The position numbers and the translations under genes are program-made. 64,000 bases of DNA from Marine Group II euryarchaeote MED-G37 (GTDB taxonomy: Archaea; Thermoplasmatota; Poseidoniia; Poseidoniales; Thalassarchaeaceae), in NCBI GenBank assembly GCA_002457555.1, contig NTJQ01000007.1, positions 1-64,000 on the forward strand. The letters are read 5' to 3'. The notes under the pieces are model-generated. The model was not told the DNA's origin, made no database searches, and saw only the letters and a program-made list of their open reading frames with translations. This document shows positions 30,625-39,908 of the stretch, in pieces. The stretch's first letter is position 1; every line of letters begins with the position of its first letter.

Positions 30625-31902
30625 ATGAGTTCTACCACTGGCGACTTTGTCACGCCAGGTAATCAGGTCGATGTACCGGCTGGTGCTAGCCTTGGTTCGG
30701 GCCTCTCGGAGACTGAATCAGGTGCAATAGCCTTAGTTAGTGGGACACTCATTTCCGACGGCGATATACTCTCGGTTGATGCTAACAGTCTAGAGACAAA
30801 TTCACCGCAGATTGGTGATGACGTTATTGCGGAAGTTATCAAACTCATGCCAAAGGTCGCCATGATTCGTATCCTTCACATCGAAAAGGATGGTGGACAT
30901 AGAGACCTTTCTGCGGAGAATTTGTTTGCGGACATTTTCGTGACTGAAATCGTTGATAGATTTCTTCCTTCACCCGGCGATGCTATGAGAAGTAGGGATT
31001 TGATACGTGCTCGAATTACTCAACTTGAACCAAATCTCAAGGCCAGTACTCGGGTTTCCCCCGAATTGGGAGTACTGTGGGCGATTTGCCCTGCATGCGG
31101 AAATGAATTGACTACTTCTGATCACAAGCAGGACTTCAATGTCGATTGTAATCGATGTGATTATTCGGGTTATCGTGCATTATCCAACGGTTTCGGCCAT
31201 GGACATAATCTTGGCGAAGATATACAGGAGTTGAACAGGGCAGGGGAAAGGTGGTCCGCTGAAGCCGAGAGCAAACTCGGCCATGAGGGGGCTAGACCCT
31301 ACCTTTCCCCAATGGCTGACCATCGTCGTGGTATAACTCACCAAGCATCTCCAGCAGCGATGAGAATGCGCTCCGCAATTACAGGAAAAGGCGGCGGTAG
31401 AGATGGAAGACAGCGAGTTCAGCATGAGTGTAAGTGTACATTATGCGGTATCGATACAACCGTACCGTTCCAACCAACACCAGGAAAACCAATCCGTTGT
31501 AAAGACTGTATGGGTAAGGTCAAAGATGGTAAGGCAACCAAGGATGAACTCGCTGCTGAGCGTAAGATATTGACTAAAGCACGCTCCGAAGCCTCCGAAG
31601 TATCCGGGATCAAAATCTTCGTAGCACGATTATCGTTTGATGCTAGCGAGGATGAATTGAGAAATCATTTCTCGACTCATGGAGAGATTACAGAGTGTAG
31701 CATTGCTAAAGATAGAGACACAGGTAAATCTCGCGGATTTGCCTTTGTGAAGTTCGCTAGCCGAAAAGCCGGAGAGAAGGCGATTAAGGAATTGGATGGA
31801 AGTGAAATACACGGCAGAAAAATCAGTGTCCAGGAATCCAATGACGGCGGAGGCCGTCGAGATAGTCGTAGTAAAGGAAACAAACGCCATAATCGCCGAT
31901 GA
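30625..31902 (+). CDS. csl4: Exosome RNA-binding protein Csl4 fused to Zn-binding segment and RRM
   Basis: Csl4 N-domain (FVTPGNQVDV...), S1-like region, CPACGN..CNRCDYSG ribbon, second CKCTLCG..CKDC cluster, RRM with IFVARL and KSRGFAFVKF, basic tail. Confidence 0.88.
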   Translation: MSSTTGDFVTPGNQVDVPAGASLGSGLSETESGAIALVSGTLISDGDILSVDANSLETNSPQIGDDVIAEVIKLMPKVAMIRILHIEKDGGHRDLSAENLFADIFVTEIVDRFLPSPGDAMRSRDLIRARITQLEPNLKASTRVSPELGVLWAICPACGNELTTSDHKQDFNVDCNRCDYSGYRALSNGFGHGHNLGEDIQELNRAGERWSAEAESKLGHEGARPYLSPMADHRRGITHQASPAAMRMRSAITGKGGGRDGRQRVQHECKCTLCGIDTTVPFQPTPGKPIRCKDCMGKVKDGKATKDELAAERKILTKARSEASEVSGIKIFVARLSFDASEDELRNHFSTHGEITECSIAKDRDTGKSRGFAFVKFASRKAGEKAIKELDGSEIHGRKISVQESNDGGGRRDSRSKGNKRHNRR

Positions 31903-31982
31903 TTCCAAATTTGCTGCTCCAATCAGCCATCTAAAGCGAAGTCGTGAAGACTGAACAGTAATCCGAAAGGTTGAGGGGTAGA

Positions 31983-33764
31983 ATGGAAGGTTGGTTAGTC
32001 CTCGACGGATATGAGGATGAACCAGCTGCATTTGGTGTCCCAAATTATCTTGGTTTTCATATCCGATACATCTGTGGCGTTCTAGAATCTAAATCAATCC
32101 CATACACCTACATGACTATCGATGAATGGAGATTATTCCACAAGCAGAAACTTACAAATTCTGCTCAAAGACAAGAACTCCAACGAGAACTTTCCGAACT
32201 AGACGGAGCGGTTATTCTCGCAGGAGCTGTAGTCCCGGGGAAGTATGTTCGGGGCACTCCAATCTCACGCAGAGAATTGGATGATTTTCTAGCAGTTTTT
32301 CCCAGTGAACTACCTGTCCTTGCAGGTGGCTGGGCTATCCGCCATTGGCGCTATGATGGATGGATGCCACTAAGGGCAAATTTATTCTGTGCAGTGCAGG
32401 ATACAGACGCTACATTGGATTACTTTCTCGGAACTGGTGATTGGTCTCACAAACGTAGAACTAGTGAGCAATGGGACAATTGGGCAAAGAAAGGTGCGGC
32501 TGGAAAATGTGTCACAAATCATCCCGATCTTTTTACTGAAGATGGTCGTTCTGGACCATTGACCTACGAAGTGGAATTGTATCAGGGATGCGTGCGTTAC
32601 AAACGAGGCTGTAAGTTTTGTATCGAACCAAAGAAAGGAGTTCCGATATGGAGGGACGAGGCGGATGTTATTGCCGAAATTACAACCGCTTTAGACAATG
32701 GCGTTCGTCATGTTCGTATAGGTGGCGCTACAGACATTTACACCTACAAAGCAGAAGGAGTGGTGGAGCTCGAATATCCCATTCCAGACCCAGAACCAAT
32801 TGCCAAAGTTCTGCACGGCTTAAGGGAAGATGAGAGGCTCCAGATTCTCCATGTTGACAACGCAAACCCCTCTATTGTTGCGGAGAATTTGGAGCCAGCA
32901 ACGGAGATTACAAAATCCCTGATTTCGACTCTTTCGGACGGTGCAGTACTTTCTTTCGGACTCGAATCTGCAGACCCCAAAGTCCACGAAGAAAATTGGC
33001 TAAATTGTAATTCAGAACAACTCAAAATCGCTATTCGACATATCAATCATTTTGGTCGAGAGAGGGGGGAGAGGGGTTTGCCAAGGTTGCTCCCAGGTCT
33101 GAATTTCATCGCAGGGTTGAATGGTGAATCAACCCAATCATACCGAATTAATCGGGACTTACTAGATTCTCTACGTTCAGAAGGACTATGGTTGCGGAGG
33201 ATAAACATCAGACAGGTGGAAGGGCAGGGTTTCCAAGAAATTCCAGAGGATGCCTTCCAGTCCTTCAAACGCAGTGTGAGAGAGGAGGTAGACAAACCAC
33301 TCCTAGAGGAGATGTTTCCAATTGGAACAGAACTCAAAGGAGTTTGGTGGGAGGCACATGATGATCGAATTAGAAGACCGGAACAAGTGTTACAAGAAAG
33401 CTACAGAGACCCCTCAATTTATGGTCGAGCGGGTATAACATTCGGAAGACAAATCGGAGCATATCCGATATTGGTAGGAACTCCATATCAGATTCCCCTC
33501 GAAACCGATTCGAATATCATCGTAACCGGTCATGGAATGCGAAGCATAAGTGGAGTTGAAACGAACTTATCGATTAACTCAGCAAGCCAATCTCAACTTC
33601 AGGCCATACCAGGAATTGGTAGTAAGGCGGCGTGGCGCATAGTTTCCAATCGAGCTAAGGCATATAGGAAATCTTCTGAAAATCCATACTCAAACGTAAA
33701 AACAGTTCTTCAGGATGTAGGCGTTCAGTCCTACGGACTGGCTCTTAGGGTGCTTAAGGCGTGA
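31983..33764 (+). CDS. Archaeal radical SAM protein with C-terminal helix-hairpin-helix
   Basis: ELYQGCVRYKRGCKFCIEPKKG cluster motif; ILHVDNANP; C-terminal NSASQSQLQAIPGIGSKAAWRIVSNRA. Confidence 0.85.
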   Translation: MEGWLVLDGYEDEPAAFGVPNYLGFHIRYICGVLESKSIPYTYMTIDEWRLFHKQKLTNSAQRQELQRELSELDGAVILAGAVVPGKYVRGTPISRRELDDFLAVFPSELPVLAGGWAIRHWRYDGWMPLRANLFCAVQDTDATLDYFLGTGDWSHKRRTSEQWDNWAKKGAAGKCVTNHPDLFTEDGRSGPLTYEVELYQGCVRYKRGCKFCIEPKKGVPIWRDEADVIAEITTALDNGVRHVRIGGATDIYTYKAEGVVELEYPIPDPEPIAKVLHGLREDERLQILHVDNANPSIVAENLEPATEITKSLISTLSDGAVLSFGLESADPKVHEENWLNCNSEQLKIAIRHINHFGRERGERGLPRLLPGLNFIAGLNGESTQSYRINRDLLDSLRSEGLWLRRINIRQVEGQGFQEIPEDAFQSFKRSVREEVDKPLLEEMFPIGTELKGVWWEAHDDRIRRPEQVLQESYRDPSIYGRAGITFGRQIGAYPILVGTPYQIPLETDSNIIVTGHGMRSISGVETNLSINSASQSQLQAIPGIGSKAAWRIVSNRAKAYRKSSENPYSNVKTVLQDVGVQSYGLALRVLKA

Positions 33765-33820
33765 TGCAACTCGTTCAGGCAGAGGGAATAGTGATAATCT
33801 CAGCAAGGACGCCAAGAATC

Positions 33821-36800
33821 ATGTTGAACGAGGAAATGAAGAGAATCGTTGCTTTAGGAATCTGTGTTTTATTCCTCGGAGTTCCAATGCTAGGGTACTT
33901 ATCCGGTGATGACGAATCGCAGTTTATTCTAGGGGAAGAAAATGAAATTTCCTTTACACACTCTAGTGGCCCAACATTGAACATTCAAGGTAGCGAAGCT
34001 GGAACGATATTCTCCCATTCTGTTTTGGATATTGGTGTAGATGGCCCAATGGTTGTACTTGCTAATGGTACAACTGTTAAATGGTCTCAGGGTGATCCGA
34101 TTTATTCTGAAGATTCACTTATTTCTACTTCAGGAAGATGTTCTATTTTATCCAATTACTCAATGTATTGTTCTGGTTCAAACAACTACGGTCAACTCGG
34201 ACTTGGAAACTCGGTTTCAACTTCAGGCTATGTCACTCTAAGCCATGAGCCAGTGGTAATCGATGAAGGTAAAGATCACACCTGTGCAATTCTAATAGAC
34301 GCAAGCCTTTGGTGCTGGGGGCGCAATCACTTTGGTCAGGTTGGCGACAATTCCACCGAAAATCGAGTTTCTCCTGTAAATGTCGACTTAGGAAACAGCG
34401 TTTACGCCGTAGCTGTCTCAGCCGGTGAGCATCACACATGTGCCATAACTCACCTTGGTGATGTCATGTGCTGGGGCTACAACATAAGGGGGCAACTTGG
34501 AGACGGCACAACCAACGATTCGTTCGTTCCTGTCTCCGTTACACACTCTACCGGTTTACGGGCAGTATCATTAGTTACTTCTGGGCTTTCATCTTGCGTA
34601 ATTTTTGAGAATGGCTCTGTTGGTTGTTGGGGTAACAAGTATACAGTTTTCTCCGACAATGGTGCCGTTACAGGAAGCGTCCATCTCATCGATTTAGGTA
34701 CTAATATTGGCGCCATCATGCTCGATGGTATCGGCTCCCATACATGTGCGGTAACAGACAATGGTTCGATGCAATGTTGGGGGGTCAATACTCATGGTCA
34801 GTTAGGCGATGGAACCTGTTCTTCGACCATTAATTCCGACTGTTCTGCGGAGAATATTTTCCCCGGTGAAGGTGACTCAACTGTTCATGTGAACCTAACT
34901 TCGGGGCTTACGGTAATCGCAGCAGCGACGGGTTCTGATTCTACTTGTGCTCTATTATCCGATGACTCATTGTACTGTTGGGGTTCTCAGTCTGGTGAGT
35001 TTGATAACACGACTGAATCTCTACTCAATCCTTACCAATTAATATTTGCAGATGGTACCCACATCGCTTATACTGAGCAAGACTTTGATGGAGATGGTAT
35101 CCGTAACTTCTTCGATACGCATCAGACTGGCGATAACGATGGTGATGGGGCTATTGATTCTGATGATGATTATCCGAACAACCCGGCAAGATGGGCAGAT
35201 TGTGATGATGGTCAATATGGCCGATTGACCTGTATTGATGCGTCCGTGGGTCATTCAGCATCGGACAGCACTCTAGTCCAGACCGAGTGCCAACCAGGAA
35301 CATTCCAACCATTCACGGGCCAAACGTCCTGCCTTGACGCGTCCGCCGGTAATTATGTCGATTCCTCGGCATCACAGTCACAAACACCATGTGCGACCGG
35401 TTATTCAAATGCCCAGATCGGGCAATCATCTTGCTCACCGGCTCCTGCGGGTTCCTATGTTAATCCGGCAGGCGGTGATGCAGGTACAAGCAATACAACA
35501 GCCGTGGAGTTATCGGCTATGAGTGCGAATTATTCCGCATCGATTTCAGGAGGTTCAGATAGCATAGACGTATTTTCTCTCGATTTGTCTAGATTAACAT
35601 GGTTCACAGCAAACCTAACTTCCCCTGCGGGGCAGAATTATGATATTGAATTGTTAAATTCTACCTTCCAAGTAATCGATTCATCTTCCACCAATGGCTC
35701 CGATGAAGTATCTACAGCCTCTTCAAATAATTCAAGTGGGGTGTATTACATCAGAATTAGCTATTCATCTGGATTCAATAACTCAGACGACTATAATCTA
35801 GTAATCAACTTGAGATCAACTAATTCGGCTGCAACACAAGTAGGCTCTACGTCGATAAATATCGACGCGGAACATGGTATTGAAACCACATCGTGTTCTT
35901 CAGGAACCTGGCAAGATCAGACAGGTTCAACTTTCTGTAATCAGGCCTCAGCAGGTCACTATGTTTACGGAACAGGTGCGACATCTCAAACAGCCTGTTC
36001 TCCAGGATACTATCAACCGAATTCGGGACAAACAGGCTGTATTATTGCATCCTCAGGTTACTTCGTCGCCTATCCGGCATCAACTTCTCAGACAGCGGCA
36101 GGGCCTGGCCATTATGTCAATGGAACAGGGGCGACAGCTCAGACTCCTTGTACGGTTGGGGCCTATCAACCATCTTCAGCTCAAACTACTTGTTTTGCGG
36201 CAAGTCCAGGGTATTATGTTCCTGTGACTGGTCAAGCCAATCAGACGATTTGTAATGGAGGAACCTATCAACCAAACTCAGGCCAAAGGGAATGCCTTAA
36301 CGCAGACCCAGGTCATTATGTTCCAAATCAAGGAGCAACCAATCAAACTCAATGTTCTCTTGGTACCTATCAACCGATGTCTGGTCAATGGTTTTGCCAG
36401 AATGCAGAACCCGGTCATTATGTCGATGATGTAGGTGCAATTTCTCAAACTCCCTGCTCAGTGGGTGAATATCAAACAGCGAGTGGCCAAACTAGTTGCC
36501 TAACAACATCCGCTGGATATTATACAAATTCAACCGGTTCAATCAATCAACAACCCTGTCTTCCCGGAAACTTTCAACCATTATCTGGTCAAGCAGAGTG
36601 TTTCCAAGCCGAACCTGGAAACTACGTAGACACGCTTGCCGCAACCGCCCAAATCCCTTGCCCCGCAGGTTCATACAATCCAATCTATCAGGCAGATGAA
36701 GCAACTGATTGTATGCTTGCAGACACAGGTCATTTCGTGGCCCTACAAGGTTCGGTCGCTCAGGATGAATGTAGCCCAGGTAGTTATTCCTCTACTCAAG

Positions 36801-38890
36801 GACAAATTGCCTGCGACGCTGCGTCTCCCGGATATTATGTATCAAATTCAGCCGCCGATTCACAATTGCCCTGTTCATTTGGAACTTGGCAGGGTACTCA
36901 AGGTTCGACTGGCTGTGATACAGCAGATCCCGGACACTATGTTGATTCAGCGGCGGCTTCAATACAGACAGCCTGCAATTCAGGCACCTACAATCCAAAC
37001 TCCGGTTCAGTAAATTCTGCAGATTGTATTACAGCCGATGCTGGAAGTTACGTTGCTAATTCTGGCTCGCCCGAACAACTTCTTTGCCCAGCAGGAACCT
37101 ATCAACCAGCACCAGGCCAATCCCGTTGTATCGATGCGGACTTTGGCTATCATGTTCCAAGCGAAGGAGCTACTGGCCAAATTGGCTGTTCCATGGGTTC
37201 CTTCCAGAATGATCGAGCGGGAACTGTTTGTAATCCTGCGGACGCTGGTTACTATGTCGACTCTCACTTCGCCTCTTCTCAAACCGCCTGCCTAGCCGGA
37301 ACTTACAACCCATCTAGTGGTTCTACTTCCTCAAATGATTGCATGGATGCTAATCCTGGATATTTCGCAGAAAACATTGGGTCTGCCTCACAGGAAGCCT
37401 GCGATTACGGCTACTACCAACCAAATGCTGGCTGGTCTAGCTGCTTGATGGCAGACTCTGGCCATTATGTGAATGAGCAAGCCGCCACTGCCCAAATTAC
37501 CTGTGAAGCAGGAACATTCAACCCTAACTTCGGGTCAACCACCGAGTTTGCTTGTTTAGAGGCGGAACCTGGAAACTACGTTCCAGACCCCGCCTCTCCT
37601 GCACAAATACCCTGCGAAGAGGGTAGTTACCAAAATCAACGACAACAAACTGAATGCAAAACTGCTAGTTTGGGTTACTTTGTCAATACAACCGGAGCAG
37701 TATCTCAGGAGGCAGCGCCTCTAGATTACTACATAGACATCGAAGGTGCTACTGAGGCTTTGCCATGTCCTGAAGGTCGAATTACCATGGTCCTAGGCTC
37801 TGACGATGTAGAGGACTGTCGTCAAGATTACGACGGAGATAGAACTCCTGATTTCCTTGATGATGACGATGATAATGACGGAATAATTGATCACATGGAC
37901 CAATGTGACTACGGTTTACTGAACTGGATTAGTACTAAATCTAACGATTGGGATCAAGACGGTTGCGAGGATAATTCAGAGGATACTGATGACGATAATG
38001 ACGGCTTCCCAGACACTACTGATCATCTTCCCTTAGACCCAACAGAATGGTTGGATACTGATGGTGACGGAATAGGAGATAACTCTGATACCGATGATGA
38101 CGGCGATGGGATTCCTGATAATGAAGAGCTTGAACTTGGATTAGACCCCCTTGTCGCTGATTATGATAATGATGGTTACAATGACAGCGTCGATGCCTTC
38201 CCCAAAGATCCAACAGAGTGGGAAGATACAGACGGCGATGGAATAGGAGACAATTCCGATAAATTCCCTACAGTGAAGTTTTACCAAACCTATGGACAAG
38301 CTGCAATTCACTTGATTATCGGTTTGATTATTCTTGGAGTCATTGGATTTAGCGTGCGAATGGGTATCGGAGGTCGTCCGCAGAAAGCGGAGGCTGATGA
38401 TAGCACCCATGAAATTCGCGAAATTGCCGGAGTAGAAGTTAGAGTTTCTGCAGAGGACAGAATGTTCGATGAAAACCCTCAACCCCTAGTCAAATCTGAG
38501 CCTGAACCTCAACCAGATGAAACTCCATCAACTACAATGTTCGACTTACAAGCTGCAGAACAGACAGTTACAGAATCAATGGATGAACCGATTACTGAAC
38601 AAGTTGGAATGGATTTGACTCATGAGGCTGAGGTGCAGGAAGCGGCACTTACGGAATCCCAAGACACCTCACAGGCTAACGAAGATGTGGATGAATTAGA
38701 CCTTGACAGCCTTCTAGCAACGGCACCGCCGCCTGTTCCGAAAATCGAAGCGCCTTCCGATGCCCAAGTCAACGAACATGGCCAGAAAGTTTGGCGCGAT
38801 GACAAGGGGGATGTTTGGGTTCAGAACCCAGATGGAAGCCTACTCAAGCACAACGTCTTGACGGGTGCTTGGGAACCTTACGAACAGTGA
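33821..38890 (+). CDS. Giant surface protein: RCC1-like repeats, two-Cys repeats, PPC-like insert, Asp-rich Ca-binding repeats, TM, cytosolic tail
   Basis: CWGRNHFGQVGDNST / CWGYNIRGQLGDGTTND; repeated CxxGxYxPxxGQxxCxxAxPGxYV; DTDGDGIGDNSDTDDDGDG; TM near AAIHLIIGLIILGVIGFSV. Confidence 0.9.
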   Translation: MLNEEMKRIVALGICVLFLGVPMLGYLSGDDESQFILGEENEISFTHSSGPTLNIQGSEAGTIFSHSVLDIGVDGPMVVLANGTTVKWSQGDPIYSEDSLISTSGRCSILSNYSMYCSGSNNYGQLGLGNSVSTSGYVTLSHEPVVIDEGKDHTCAILIDASLWCWGRNHFGQVGDNSTENRVSPVNVDLGNSVYAVAVSAGEHHTCAITHLGDVMCWGYNIRGQLGDGTTNDSFVPVSVTHSTGLRAVSLVTSGLSSCVIFENGSVGCWGNKYTVFSDNGAVTGSVHLIDLGTNIGAIMLDGIGSHTCAVTDNGSMQCWGVNTHGQLGDGTCSSTINSDCSAENIFPGEGDSTVHVNLTSGLTVIAAATGSDSTCALLSDDSLYCWGSQSGEFDNTTESLLNPYQLIFADGTHIAYTEQDFDGDGIRNFFDTHQTGDNDGDGAIDSDDDYPNNPARWADCDDGQYGRLTCIDASVGHSASDSTLVQTECQPGTFQPFTGQTSCLDASAGNYVDSSASQSQTPCATGYSNAQIGQSSCSPAPAGSYVNPAGGDAGTSNTTAVELSAMSANYSASISGGSDSIDVFSLDLSRLTWFTANLTSPAGQNYDIELLNSTFQVIDSSSTNGSDEVSTASSNNSSGVYYIRISYSSGFNNSDDYNLVINLRSTNSAATQVGSTSINIDAEHGIETTSCSSGTWQDQTGSTFCNQASAGHYVYGTGATSQTACSPGYYQPNSGQTGCIIASSGYFVAYPASTSQTAAGPGHYVNGTGATAQTPCTVGAYQPSSAQTTCFAASPGYYVPVTGQANQTICNGGTYQPNSGQRECLNADPGHYVPNQGATNQTQCSLGTYQPMSGQWFCQNAEPGHYVDDVGAISQTPCSVGEYQTASGQTSCLTTSAGYYTNSTGSINQQPCLPGNFQPLSGQAECFQAEPGNYVDTLAATAQIPCPAGSYNPIYQADEATDCMLADTGHFVALQGSVAQDECSPGSYSSTQGQIACDAASPGYYVSNSAADSQLPCSFGTWQGTQGSTGCDTADPGHYVDSAAASIQTACNSGTYNPNSGSVNSADCITADAGSYVANSGSPEQLLCPAGTYQPAPGQSRCIDADFGYHVPSEGATGQIGCSMGSFQNDRAGTVCNPADAGYYVDSHFASSQTACLAGTYNPSSGSTSSNDCMDANPGYFAENIGSASQEACDYGYYQPNAGWSSCLMADSGHYVNEQAATAQITCEAGTFNPNFGSTTEFACLEAEPGNYVPDPASPAQIPCEEGSYQNQRQQTECKTASLGYFVNTTGAVSQEAAPLDYYIDIEGATEALPCPEGRITMVLGSDDVEDCRQDYDGDRTPDFLDDDDDNDGIIDHMDQCDYGLLNWISTKSNDWDQDGCEDNSEDTDDDNDGFPDTTDHLPLDPTEWLDTDGDGIGDNSDTDDDGDGIPDNEELELGLDPLVADYDNDGYNDSVDAFPKDPTEWEDTDGDGIGDNSDKFPTVKFYQTYGQAAIHLIIGLIILGVIGFSVRMGIGGRPQKAEADDSTHEIREIAGVEVRVSAEDRMFDENPQPLVKSEPEPQPDETPSTTMFDLQAAEQTVTESMDEPITEQVGMDLTHEAEVQEAALTESQDTSQANEDVDELDLDSLLATAPPPVPKIEAPSDAQVNEHGQKVWRDDKGDVWVQNPDGSLLKHNVLTGAWEPYEQ
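35288..37714 (+). repeat. About 19-20 degenerate tandem protein repeats of 34-37 aa with two Cys each, interrupted by PPC-like insert at about 35500-35850
   Basis: Manual alignment of repeat units, e.g. CSPGYYQPNSGQTGCIIASSGYFVAYPASTSQTA / CNGGTYQPNSGQRECLNADPGHYVPNQGATNQTQ. Confidence 0.85.
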
Positions 38891-38924
38891 ACCTTGCATT
38901 AATTGCTTGAAGGGTCAGATTAGT

Positions 38925-38952
38925 CGCATTGATAATGCGGCACCTAATGCGG
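38925..38952. promoter_or_regulatory. Inverted repeat plus direct repeat upstream of sodN
   Basis: CGCATT GAT AATGCG (38925-38939) and TAATGCGG at 38933-38940 and 38945-38952. Confidence 0.4.
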
Positions 38953-38962
38953 TTATTCGAAG

Positions 38963-39430
38963 GTGAGTCAAATGACAGACAATTACAACGAAATTATCCA
39001 AACTATCGAAGCCAGCGCCCACTGCGACGGCCCTTGCGGAGTCTACGACCCTGCAAGTGCAAGAGTTGCCGCCGAGGCGGTCCAATCAATGACTAAGAAG
39101 ATGGTAACTCTTGCTGAAAACCACGGCTCCGACTGTGGAAGTGCAAGCTACATCAACACAATGAGCCGTTATGCTGTAATTAAGGAAGAAGAAGCACAGA
39201 AGTGCAAGGACGAATTATTGGTGCTTTGGACTGACTACTTCAAGCCTCAACATCTTGAAACAATCCCTGACCTACACAATACATTCTGGCAGGCTGCAAA
39301 ACTTTGCTCAGCATGTAAGGTCGAAGTATCAGAGCAACATGCTCAGGAACTAATGGATGCGGTTGAGGCAATCCACCATATGTTCTGGGGTACCAAGGGC
39401 CGTGAAGACCCATGGATTCGCGCTTCCTGA
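38963..39430 (+). CDS. sodN: Nickel superoxide dismutase
   Basis: Short leader then HCDGPCGVYDPASARVAAEAV (Ni-hook His1/Cys2/Cys6), plus DLHNTFWQAAKLCSACK; GTG 38963 or ATG 38972 start. Confidence 0.95.
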   Translation: MSQMTDNYNEIIQTIEASAHCDGPCGVYDPASARVAAEAVQSMTKKMVTLAENHGSDCGSASYINTMSRYAVIKEEEAQKCKDELLVLWTDYFKPQHLETIPDLHNTFWQAAKLCSACKVEVSEQHAQELMDAVEAIHHMFWGTKGREDPWIRAS

Positions 39431-39708
39431 ATGTCGTCGTAAATGGCGACTCAATGTGGCCTACACTCAAGCAGGGTAGCACTGCTAAGTTTGAGAGAAT
39501 CGACTCAAACTTAGTAACAGTGGGACAAGTAGTGTTGTTAGATCACCCATTCATGCCGAATCTAAGGATAATCAAGAGAATACAATCTATAGAGAATGGA
39601 AAATTATTCCTGGTGGGGGATAATCCAGACCCAACCGCCAGTGAGGATAGCCACAACTTTGGCATGGTAGATATTGCGTTATTTATCGCCGTTCTTTCTC
39701 AAGAATGA
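39412..39708 (+). CDS. sodX: S26-like peptidase, probable Ni-SOD maturation protease
   Basis: VNGDSMWPTL (Ser), RIIKRI (Lys), FLVGDNPDPTASEDSHNFG; overlaps sodN. Confidence 0.88.
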   Translation: MDSRFLNVVVNGDSMWPTLKQGSTAKFERIDSNLVTVGQVVLLDHPFMPNLRIIKRIQSIENGKLFLVGDNPDPTASEDSHNFGMVDIALFIAVLSQE

Positions 39709-39908
39709 TGGGATTTATCGCAAAGGGATAACCAGTCCTTTTGGGGGTCTAAGCACCCAAATTAACCAAATTATTGAAGCCAAATTTATCGCTACTGCCA
39801 AGTAGTGTACAGTTTCCATTGGTCTGCCCGTTAATCTTGTTAATATGGATTCAATCCCAATGAAATTGATTCCCCTATATATGCTAAATATCCATCCAAG
39901 AAATGAAA

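Noticed and set aside
35874-37295. Several plus-strand alternate-frame ORFs (e.g. 35874-36227, 36636-37013)
   Set aside because: Shadow frames of the tandem-repeat region; their apparent repetitiveness is inherited from the main frame
35288-37714. Regular repeat spacing considered as CRISPR array
   Set aside because: Repeats are degenerate, in frame, encode protein, and have no constant repeat plus variable spacer structure
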